DNA of 64,000 bases. Origin: Sweltsa coloradensis. Its lineage: Eukaryota > Arthropoda > Insecta > Plecoptera > Chloroperlidae. The stretch covers positions 62,001 through 126,000 of the forward strand of contig JAMZAV010001460.1 of NCBI GenBank assembly GCA_024449915.1. The letters are read 5' to 3'. Positions 55,590-64,000 of this stretch are shown here, piece by piece. Every line of letters begins with the position of its first letter. Within the stretch, counting starts at the first letter, position 1. A program made the translations under genes and the position numbers. The notes below the pieces were generated by a model. That model was not told the DNA's origin and did no database searches. It worked only from the letters and a program-made list of their open reading frames with translations.

Positions 55590-56715
55590 CTTCTTCTCAT
55601 CGGAACGCTTTGTCCGTGAGTTGCAATGTAAATCCTGGCCTCATAAATTACGGTTTGAAGGGGGGGGCCTGATAATGAGTACGCGGAGTCGTGGATTTTT
55701 CTAGACTGGATGATTGAAAATGGGGGTTTAATTTGCGGAATAGCGGATCATCCGCCAGATAATTGTTCAGTGTGGTGTGAAAAGTTTATAGTATGAACGG
55801 TTTTGTTATTCCCGTCTCTTCTTGGCGGGCGGTTGAAGACCTCCTTGGAACATCGAGGCCGCTTTCGGTTGAGATGACGAGGTAGCATGGTGAGAGTTGT
55901 TCTGATTGCTGATATAGGTCTTATATAAATGTCGTTTGGGCTCGGAAGGAACTGTGTCTGCGCCTGGATGTACAGATTTCTTCTGTCCGGTAGGTCGTTG
56001 TAGAATGTTCGGGAGACATCACGGTGGTGCTCGGCTATTGATGCCATTTCTAGGTCTTCGTGGAGAAGGTGGATGGGAGTTTCGCGCGGGGCGAAGGATA
56101 CCATTTGCAAGATTCTATTCTGTAACCGTTGTAGTGAATCAAGATTGCTTAGTGTCACACCGGACCACTCTAGGCATGCATAGGCGATGGCCGGTCGGAG
56201 AATCTGTTTCAAGATGGTCAGACGGTCAGATAAATCAATTTGCGGGGAAGTAAGTAGAGGGCGTAGGGCTGCCGCTCTTCCGGTGACTTTGCGATGGATG
56301 TTTTGAATGTGGTTTAACCAGGTAAGGCGCGCATACATTTCTGTATTAAGGTAGTTGGCCGATGCTGACCAAGGGATCTGTACTCCTGATGGCTCCAGAT
56401 AGGGCAGTAGCGGCTTCCTTCGCTTTGTGAAATAAATCGCTTTCGTTTTGGATGGGTTGATTTAAGTTCCCCACTTGGCATACCATAGGCTACCATCTTG
56501 TTGAGACCTGCCTGCCTGTTGTAAAGCTACGGTCAGTGTAGGAGATCTTGCAGTAGCTGCCAGGGCATCATCGTCCGCGAATAAATGGATATCCACATCA
56601 GGAGGAAGTTTAGGGAGGTACGCTGAGTATATATTGAATAGGAGTGGACCTAACACAGATCCTTGCGGTACACCCGCTATGATTGGTCGTGTAGTAGAGA
56701 CTGCTCCGAACCCTC
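55590..56715 (-). pseudogene. Jockey-like LINE reverse transcriptase fragment (unit B)
   Basis: In reverse it gives MLGPLLFNIYSAYLPKLPPD, IHLFADDDALAATARS, then LTWLNHIQNIHRKVTGRAAA, LSNLDSLQRLQNRILQMVSF and LNRKRPRCSKEVFN. FADD is the catalytic motif. The two main frames are shifted relative to each other. It is the paralog of 17870-19005, better preserved. No RNase H follows, which fits the Jockey clade. Confidence 0.82.
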
Positions 56716-57107
56716 CATTTCATTACCTTATTAAACTACCTATGACGTTTTACTGATATTAAACTAAATATTACAACTAAACAACACACTATTTTGTGGT
56801 AACAACTTTCTTACTACAATAATTTACTATAACCTGAATAGACCAGTTTAAAACTATATTAATAGTACTGACAATAGTTACTTAATACAATAATTATGAT
56901 TACTACAATATAAACGAACACAATTGATAACCACGCAGGCACTAAACAGTGATAAGCTGATTTCAAATGAGAACAATACATCGAACCAAGCTACACAATG
57001 TTGACAATAATATGAAAGGGTATTTGATCAATTTGTGAACATATATAAACACATTTTTTATAAAATAATTTTGAATAATAATTACTACGTAGATATTAAT
57101 CCTTCAG
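56716..57107 (+). other. End of intron 3 of copy B
   Basis: Collinear with 19010-19357 of copy A (ATAACCTGAATAGACCAGTT, GAACCAAGCTACACAATGTT). No further features seen. Confidence 0.6.
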
Positions 57108-57301
57108 GTAGTTGCGACCCTCACAAGATCAAGTACCAGCACCTGAGCAGGGTGGACAACATGTCCGTCCTGACGGCGGCAGAGGACGAGACCTCTCAAG
57201 TGCTGGGAACCTCCGTCCTGATAGACGTCAGCGGTATCGTGCTGGCCCACTTGACTGTCTGGTCGCCCAAGGAGTTTGTTGACACTTTCCGTTCAGTACT
57301 G
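57108..57301 (+). CDS. CRAL-TRIO copy B exon 4
   Basis: After AATCCTTCAG it encodes SCDPHKIKYQHLSRVDNMSV and LGTSVLIDVSGIVLAHLTVW, then SPKEFVDTFRSVL. The DVSG..LAH pattern is closer to the family consensus than copy A's DVSDIMFAH. The donor is GTAAACTC. Confidence 0.9.
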
Positions 57302-57379
57302 GTAAACTCTATCCCCGTAGGTCGATGAGAGACCCGGGTTCACACCACGGTCGGGATAGATGGTTAAATTTCGGAATTG

Positions 57380-58062
57380 TTGGACGAGTGAGCGAAGCGA
57401 ACGGAGCCCTCTATGGCAATTTTTCGGCACTTCGTTGTGTTTATGTGTCTGCCTGTCTGTGTGTTCGATGCGTAGAAGCCAAACTACTCGTCTGAATTTG
57501 ACGAAATTTCACACCAACGTCAAGGACCAATAGATAGAATGCTGTTAACATGGACAGCAAAATTCGCAGGAATCCAACCTACAAAGAATTAAAATTAAAC
57601 AAATTACTTCTTTATTTTTTAAAACTTAAAGTTCGCTTTGAAAAAAATACCCTTTCTTATCAATGTTACCACTATGAATGTTCACCACTGTGAACATTTT
57701 CAGAATTATATCTTGCCCTGCCAACTTACAAAAAGTTAATTACTTACAAAAATCATGTTTTGCAGGGTTTTACTAAATTGGATTTGATTTAAGGAGCATA
57801 AAAGATAGATGCAGAACATCTGGTGCATGAATGGACCTTTCTTAAACATATTTTGGAGTCTTGCTAGCTTTAAAACTTTGGCGTTAGCGATGTGATATGT
57901 TATGGTGTCGCCCGCGTCCGCTTGCATAGCGATATAGCTAACGCATCAGATGGCAGACAAGTGTCGACTTGGTGACTCACACTGCTGCAGTCGTCATGGT
58001 TTGCAAATTATGTACCCGACTATAAGCTCACTCGTCCAACAACGACTTTGGCGTTTTCCTAG
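57380..58062 (+). mobile_element. Helitron-like H2 element, complete, with empty site in unit A
   Basis: It starts TTGGACGAGTGAGCGAAGCG and ends GCTCACTCGTCCAACAACGA then CTTTGGCGTTTTCCTAG. The 14-bp subterminal inverted repeat is perfect. Unit A reads GGATTG|TATTTATAAAGG at 19628/19629, exactly the flanks found here, with no target duplication. 683 bp, non-coding. Confidence 0.9.
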
Positions 58063-58145
58063 TATTTATAAAGGTAAACTCGTGCTTTATCATCGTTCAA
58101 TGTGTCATACAATTAAGTTTTTCCGATTTATTTACAATTAATTAA

Positions 58146-58700
58146 TATCGAACCCTAATTCCAACTAAGTCGGGTAGGGGGTGGGAGGTTCCCACCACAT
58201 TCTTGGCTCCCCAGGGTTATCGAACCATGCCTGACGCTTCTCCCACATCATCTTTTTCTTCCTCTGCGTCATCAACTTCACTTTCTTCCTCTCCTCTGTC
58301 TTCTTCCTCAGGGACCTCCACCAGTTTTTTTTCCATATTTTTCGTTCTTCCCAACATCTTTCCTGGTTAATCCTTTCCCAAGCTGCATTTCTCCTTTTCA
58401 AATCCATTGCTATAACTTCTTCCCATCTCAGTCTGGGCCTCCCTCTTTTTCTCTGTTTGTTTCCTGCGTCTTGTTCAAACTGTATCTTCGGGATCCTGTC
58501 CTTCTGCATCCTCTTCATGTGTCCAAACCACCTCAGTCTATCTTTCCCTAGATTAAAGTTTAAACTCTCTACTCCTAGTTCTTTCCTTATCTTCGTGCTC
58601 CTCATCTTATCAATCATCGTAACTCCATTACACTCCTTAAAAATTTCATTTCCGCAGCTTGAATTTGTCTTTCTTAGAATAATATATATATATAAAATAA
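58146..58700 (-). pseudogene. 5'-truncated LINE, C-terminal end of the RT polyprotein
   Basis: The reverse frame 58617-58165 gives LRWFGHMKRMQKDRIPKIQF and KQRKRGRPRLRWEEVIAMDL, the standard C-terminal tail of RTE/L1-like endonuclease-reverse transcriptases, ending WWEPPTPYPT. Unit A lacks it (near 19700). AT-rich runs border both sides. Confidence 0.75.
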
Positions 58701-59130
58701 TAAATAAATAATACTAAAAAATCAATTCGAATAGTGCTTTTTGATATCACTAAAATATTAATAATTCTAGAATAGTGAATAGGACACATTTGGCAGTTTG
58801 TCAAACATCGATTTGTCCAGTCAGGAAGCATGAAACGTTGTACAGTTCTCAAGAAACCATAATGAGATAGCCCTACAGTCGTTATCAAAGCAATGAAATA
58901 AGGAAATAAAACAATACTTATAGTTACCATGAAAATATATGCAAATATTAACAACAATTGACTATTGATGAACATTTATCTTTCCTTATTTAAGTATTTT
59001 TGTAGTAAATTAATAATGATACTTATATTAAATAAATAAATAAATAACCAAGTGATTTTAAAAACTTAAATGGTTATGAATAAGTTATGTAGTTCCAATT
59101 TGTTGTGGTAATGCGTTGTATTTCTTTCAG

Positions 59131-59247
59131 TCTAGCTTTCCCTTGAGATTGAAGGAGGTGCACATATTGAACTTGCCTTCAGTCGCCAAAGTATTCTTTG
59201 ACATAGTCAAGTCGTCATCTTCAGAGAAAATGAGAGGAAGATTCATG
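59131..59247 (+). CDS. CRAL-TRIO copy B exon 5 (intact)
   Basis: After TATTTCTTTCAG it encodes SSFPLRLKEVHILNLPSVAK, VFFDIVKSSSSEKMRGRFM and joins donor GTAAGAGA in phase 0. The pattern FP.R.K..H..N.P is a family signature. This is the reference for the damaged exon in copy A. Confidence 0.9.
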
Positions 59248-59527
59248 GTAAGAGAATTTGTGTGCGTCAGAGCACTTTGTTGTGTGTTAGAAATAAATGC
59301 CACAAGAGGGAATAGGACACACTTGGCAGCTGTTAAATAGCTGTTCGCTCGGCCAAGAAGCATCCGAAGTATAAAAAAATAAAATAAAGCATACATAGAC
59401 ATCCCTACAGTCTAGATTGAAAAACAATTGTCTCAATTAGCCACTTAAAAATCACGAATATAGTCAACACGAATAAAGTCAATTTTGTACTTTTGATCAA
59501 AATAAAAAACCCGTGAAAATCAATTTA

Positions 59528-60284
59528 TTGGATGAGCGTAGCGAGCGTAGCGAGCGAAGCGAAGATTCCATTTCACTACACTGGAGAAAAAAATCCAGAA
59601 TGTTTTTTTTTTTTTTTTTGTCTGTCCACACGATTCCGGCTAAACCGATACTCCGATTGCGTTGAAATTTTATGGAGGCCTTCGAAATCTCTGAACTTAG
59701 AACTGCCACGTTTTTGAGCGCAATCGGAAAATTTTTTCTCATGAAAATCGCAATTTTACGATTTTTTTCAATTTTTAAAAAATTTCTTCGACTTATAACT
59801 CCTACATGCTTTATCCGATTTTAATGATTTTTGCACAGAACCTTTATTTTATGAATTAAATTATTTTTGTAAAAATTTGAGCGCAATGGAAAAAATATTT
59901 ATCATAAAAAACGAAATTTTACAGGTTTTTTCTTTTTTTAAACAATTCTTTGACTTATAACACCTACATGCTTTATCCGATTGTAATGATTTTTTCGCAG
60001 AACCTTTATTTTATGAATTAATATATTAGTGTAAAATTTGAGCGCAATCGAGAAATTATTTCTTATAAAAATCGCAATTTTACGATTTTTCTAACAATTA
60101 CGATTAATAAAAAAAAATAAAAAAAAATAAAGTTAATTTTTAATTTAATTTAATTTAATTTAAAAAAATTTCAACTTAGTAATGATTTTGCCACAGAACA
60201 ACAGAACATTCGCATAACACATGGCAGCTCAATGCACCAATTACGCTCATCCAACAACGCGGCGGGACTTAAGCGTTTTCCTAG
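59528..60284 (+). mobile_element. Helitron-like H1 element, complete, with empty site in unit A
   Basis: It starts TTGGATGAGCGTAGCGAGCG and ends TACGCTCATCCAACAACGCG then TTAAGCGTTTTCCTAG before T. Removing TTGG..CTAG restores CAATTTA|TTAATTAAAATT, which aligns to CAAGTTATAAATTAAAATT at about 23573-23592 of unit A. 757 bp. Confidence 0.88.
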
Positions 60285-60570
60285 TTAATTAAAATTGTTC
60301 TTAACCCAATTTAAAAAAAATTACTGTAGAGCCCTATTTTCACTTTCGTGACAACTGAACTGTTCAAAATTTCAAACACCTGAGGTGTCAGTCAACCAAG
60401 CGGTCAGGAATGTGGCTAAACGCGTCCAACATCCTTTTAAAGAAAATATAACTTTTTAAATGTAAATAATATATCAAGTACTGGCATTCATGTTTTACAA
60501 GTGTTTGGTTCTGATACATTTCAATTCAGTATGCATTATGTGTGCTTCATTTGGTATGTTGTTGTTCCAG

Positions 60571-60664
60571 CTTCACAGCTCCTTGGAAGAGGTCCATCAA
60601 CATTTGAATCCGAAATGTCTCCCAAAGGAATACGGCGGTACAATGCCTGCGTCGGAAATGATTG
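60571..60664 (+). CDS. CRAL-TRIO copy B exon 6
   Basis: After TTGTTGTTCCAG it encodes LHSSLEEVHQHLNPKCLPKE and YGGTMPASEMI. At the protein level it is identical to copy A, with one silent base change. The donor is GTATGG. Confidence 0.9.
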
Positions 60665-60787
60665 GTATGGAACTTGCAAATATTTAATTATCGTTATTTG
60701 TTTTTTTACATACTATGCTATTTGTATATTATATTATTGTAAATTTTAAAATTACAAGTTTTGCTACTAAAATGATTAAAATACTTT

Positions 60788-61536
60788 TTGGATGAGCCTG
60801 GCGAGCGTATCGAGCGAAGCGAAGATTCCATTTCACTACACTGGAGAAAAAATCCGGAATGTTTTTTTTCTTTTTTTCTTTTTTTCGTATTTTTGTCTGT
60901 TTGTTAACACGATTCCGGCTAAACCGATACTCCGATTGCGATGAAAAAAAAACCGTCACGTTTTTTTAGCACAATCGAAAAATTATTTCTCATGAAAATC
61001 GCAATTTTACGATTTTTTTCGATTTTAAAAAAATTGCTTCGACTTACAACACCTACATGCTTTGTCCGATTGCAATGATTTTTTCACAGAACCTTAACTT
61101 TATGAATTGGTATATTCATGTGAAATTTGAGCGTTATCAAAAAACTATTTTTTACGAAAATCGCAATTTTACGAATTTTTTCGATTTTTAAAATTTCTTC
61201 GGCTTATAACACCTACATGCTTTATCCTATTGTAATGATTTTTTCACAGAACCTTAATTTTATGAATTAATATATTCGTGTAAAATTTGTACGCAATCGA
61301 ATAATTATTTCTTATGAAAATTTCAATATAACGATTTTTTCCTTTTTTTAAAAATAACGATTAATTAAAAAATTAAAATTTAAGTTAATTTTTTTAAATT
61401 TTATTTAATTTAAAAAAAAACTTAAACTTAGTAATGATTTTTTCACAGAACAACAGAAAATCCGCATAACACATGGCAGCTCAATGCACCAATTACGCTC
61501 ATCCAACAACGCGGTGGGACTTAAACGTTTTCCTAG
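60788..61536 (+). mobile_element. Helitron-like H1 element, complete, with empty site in unit A
   Basis: It starts TTGGATGAGCCTGGCGAGCG and ends CGCTCATCCAACAACGCGGT then TTAAACGTTTTCCTAG. Unit A reads ATACTTTTTAAATATTCATC near 24080, matching the joined flanks apart from T-run length. A central segment is shortened relative to other copies (about 60950). Confidence 0.85.
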
Positions 61537-62077
61537 TTTAAATATTACTCTTGGTTCGTTGCTTCTAATCATTTTCAAATATCATCGTTTTACTTTCATC
61601 CAGTTAGCACCTTGGGGAATTGCGTAAGTTTCGGCGGTTGCCACAATGTGTGTCAGTTGTAAATATTTTTTCTCTTTCGTGTTTTTGATGAAAGAAAACT
61701 TGATTTGAAGTAAATTTTATTATACGTACACTACAATATCAGCACGTTTTATTTGAGAACTGTGAGTTTGAAATACCAATCTCGATTTGATTTCTATCAT
61801 ATGATATGAATAAATTAATTGAACTTAACACTGTTCTTAGGTGAGAAAATAAGTTTTTAATTATGTTGCAATATTTCGAAAAGTTTCACTTTTCTTCGAC
61901 AGGCAGACATTTACAAAAATACAAACATCTGAAAAAACAATAACCACAGCTATGTGGATGAAATTTTAATTGCAAAGAAGTTATATTTTTAAGTAATTTA
62001 ACAAGGTGAAAGAAAAACATTTACACACGATCTATCCCTAGCTTTAATTATGACAAAACAACTAGGTATAAAAATAA
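61537..62077 (+). other. Intron 6 of copy B
   Basis: 61537-61810 is collinear with 24090-24380 of copy A (GGTTCGTTGCTT, GTAAGTTTCGGCGGTTG, ACCAATCTCGATTT). The rest up to 62077 is not recognised. Confidence 0.6.
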
Positions 62078-62971
62078 AGTAGTTATAGGCTTGATAGATA
62101 ATTGGTTGTTAGTTGAAAGTTCATTGTTTATAGTTTGAGTTGATAGTTTTGGTTGTTAGCGGAGAAAGAAAAAAAATATATATATATAATAATAAATACA
62201 ATAATATAATTATTTTAAGTTGAAAGATGTTAGCTGTAAGACTAATCTTGTTTTGATGGTACGAATTCTTAATTGCCACAACGCTGGAAATGCTGTGCTG
62301 GGTGTACTGACAATCTCCGGTGTGACAGCCATGAATGCAGATTCTTTCAGTTTCCGTTTGAACCAATCGGCCTCATGTTGGATGATGGAGGCGTCGTTCC
62401 AAGAAACATAATGATGATTGTCAAACACGTGTTCAGCCAATTTTGAAGTATCAACTTTCCGATTATTCACGTTATTTTTGTGCTCCTTAATCCGGACATT
62501 CAACGGTCTTTTTGTTTCTCCAATGTAGAGAGCTCCACATTCACAAGGTATCGAATATATACAGTTTTTTGATGATTGAATTGGGTTATAAGGTTTAGTT
62601 TTTGTCAACAAACTACGAAAAGTATTTAATGACTTGAAAACAGTTCTTATACCATGTGGAGATAAAAGGCGTCTCAACTTTTCTGACAAATTTGGGTGGT
62701 ATTCAAGCACAATTGTCTTAAGAATATCACGTCCACCATCATCAGTTTCAATATCTGTTGATAACATCGCATTTGTTATAGCAGGCTTCACACATCTGGG
62801 CCTATGTGAGAAATTCTCTTGATATCCATTTTGCATTAATGCTTTTTTAATGTTTTACTCTTCTACACATAAACTATCAGGAGTTGAACAAATGTCCTGA
62901 GCCCGAGATAGTAGACATTTTTGTATTGCTTCTTTAACGTGGGAAGGATGATTGGATTTAGCATGAAGATA
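62078..62971 (-). pseudogene. Penelope-like element, reverse copy: GIY-YIG endonuclease region
   Basis: In reverse, 62836-62210 gives MQNGYQENFSHRPRCVKPAI, IVLEYHPNLSEKLRRLLSPH, then the endonuclease NCIYSIPCECGALYIGETKR and PLNVRIKEHKNN, ending TRLVLQLTSFNLK. YIG and R..EH are the catalytic landmarks. An in-frame stop lies just before the MQNGY start. It begins at the palindrome centre, so the RT part is missing. Confidence 0.8.
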
Positions 62972-64000
62972 CTCTTAGATAGATATTCTTTTCATTCTAA
63001 CATTAAATTCACAACAGAAGAAGAAAATCAAGCATGTCTACCGTTTCTTGATGTACTCATGACAAGAAATAATGATAATGTTTCTACGTGTGTATACAGG
63101 AAACCTACCCACACAGACCAGTATCTTCATGCTAAATCCAATCATCCTTCCCACGTTAAAGAAGGAATACAAAAATGTCTACTATCTCGGGCTCAGGCCA
63201 TTTGTTCAACTCCTGATAGTTTATGTGTAGAAGAGTCAAACATTAAAAAAGCATTAATGCAAAATGGATATCCAGAGAATTTCTCACATAGGCCCAGATG
63301 TGTGAAGCCTGCTATAACAAATGCGATGTTATCAACAGATATTGAAACTGATGATGGTGGACGTGATATTCTTAAGACAAATGTGCTTGAATACCACCCA
63401 AATTTGTCAGAAAAGTTGAGACGCCTTTTATCTCCACATGGTATAAGAACTGTTTTCAAGTCATTAAATACTTTTCGTAGTTTGTTGACAAAAACTAAAC
63501 CTTATAACCCAATTCAATCATCAAAAAACTGTATATATTCGATACCTTGTGAATGTGGAGCTCTCTACATTGGAGAAACAAAAAGACCGTTGAATGTCCG
63601 GATTAAGGAGCACAAAAATAACGTGAATAATCGGAAAGTTGATACTTCAAAATTGGCTGAACACGTGTTTGACAATCATCATTATGTTTCTTGGAACGAC
63701 GCCTCCATCATCCAACATGAGGCCGATTGGTTCAAACGGAAACTGAAAGAATCTGCATTCATGGCTGTCACACCGGAGATTGTCAGTACACCCAGCACAA
63801 CATTTCCAGCGTTGTGGGAATTAAGAATTCGTACCATCAAAACAAGATTAGTCTTACAGATAACATCTTTCAACTTAAAATAATTTATATTATTGTTTAT
63901 ATATATATATATATTTTTTTTCACTATCAACTAAAACAGTATCGACTCAAACTAATGAATTTCAACTAACAACCAATTATCTATCAAGCCTATAACTACT
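62972..64000 (+). pseudogene. Penelope-like element, forward copy: RT C-terminus plus GIY-YIG endonuclease, runs off the window
   Basis: The frame reads LLDRYSFHSNIKFTTEEENQ, CLPFLDVLMTRNNDNVSTCV, YRKPTHTDQYLHAKSNHPSH (C-terminal RT motifs of Penelope), then NGYPENFSHRPRC and the GIY-YIG core IYSIPCECGALYIGETKR with VRIKEHK, to a stop at 63883. From 63118 on it is an almost exact inverse of 62971-62078. The open frame is intact but lacks the catalytic RT core, so it is 5' truncated. The 3' sequence reaches the window end. Confidence 0.82.

Larger units (their letters stand above)
46299..60664 (+). pseudogene. CRAL-TRIO lipid-transfer gene, copy B, exons 1-6, frameshifted in exon 1
   Basis: Exons lie at 46299-46452 (ATG 46310), 51611-51770, 54684-54745, 57108-57301, 59131-59247 and 60571-60664. 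All have GT..AG borders and the same phases as copy A. Exon 1 has one extra base near codon 8, so translation from the ATG stops after about 21 residues; exons 2-6 are open. Exon 7 is not in the window: the Penelope insertion at 62078-64000 lies where intron 6 should continue. Exon 5 is intact here and shows FPLRLKEVHILNLPSVAKVF and SEKMRGRFM, the conserved helix and strand after the CRAL-TRIO pocket. If the exon 1 insertion is an assembly error, this is the working copy. Confidence 0.85.

Overview
The window is eukaryotic and AT-rich, with spliced genes (GT..AG introns), tRNA-derived SINEs, LINEs, Penelope-like elements, hAT-type MITEs and several Helitron-like non-autonomous families. The gene content (an invertebrate-type CRAL-TRIO lipid-transfer gene family and an ELOVL6-like elongase) and the repeat mix suggest an arthropod, perhaps an insect. 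I cannot name the species. Most of the sequence is repeat, and only about 3 kb is host coding sequence.

Layout. 1-5.4 kb is repeat and unassigned DNA, including a 2.1-kb terminal-inverted-repeat element. 5.4-30.4 kb is unit A of a local duplication. It opens with a 32-bp tandem array and carries seven exons of an alpha-tocopherol-transfer-protein-like (CRAL-TRIO) gene between 7.4 and 24.7 kb. Introns are packed with nested mobile elements, and the 3' flank holds a LINE ORF1 fragment that is itself split by a 3.5-kb palindromic transposon encoding an XPG/FEN1-like nuclease domain (26.0-29.5 kb). 30.8-33.1 kb holds the only host gene that looks intact, an ELOVL6-like fatty-acid elongase on the minus strand. 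34.6-38.3 kb is a largely deleted third unit (C), which keeps only exon 3 and the tail of exon 7. 38.3-64 kb is unit B: the 32-bp array again, an almost full-length but mutated LINE with RNase H, then exons 1-6 of a second CRAL-TRIO copy. Exon 7 would lie beyond the window, past two head-to-head Penelope 3' ends.

The two long CRAL-TRIO copies carry different lesions. Copy A has at least five small indels in exon 5 (115 bp instead of 117, with an in-frame stop). Copy B has a 1-bp insertion early in exon 1. Neither reads through as it stands, unless these are assembly errors. All splice sites are preserved in both.

Because units A and B are paralogous, many mobile elements in one have a clean empty site in the other. 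This gives element boundaries directly. The best case is a family starting TTGG and ending CTAG before a T, with no target duplication, a 13-14 bp subterminal inverted repeat and a short 3' hairpin: a Helentron/HINE-like structure.

The most unusual single object is the 3481-bp element at 26035-29515. It has 954-bp terminal inverted repeats, each made of two diverged 315-bp direct repeats, around a frameshifted ORF with XPG-like acidic motifs and a cysteine-rich C-terminus.
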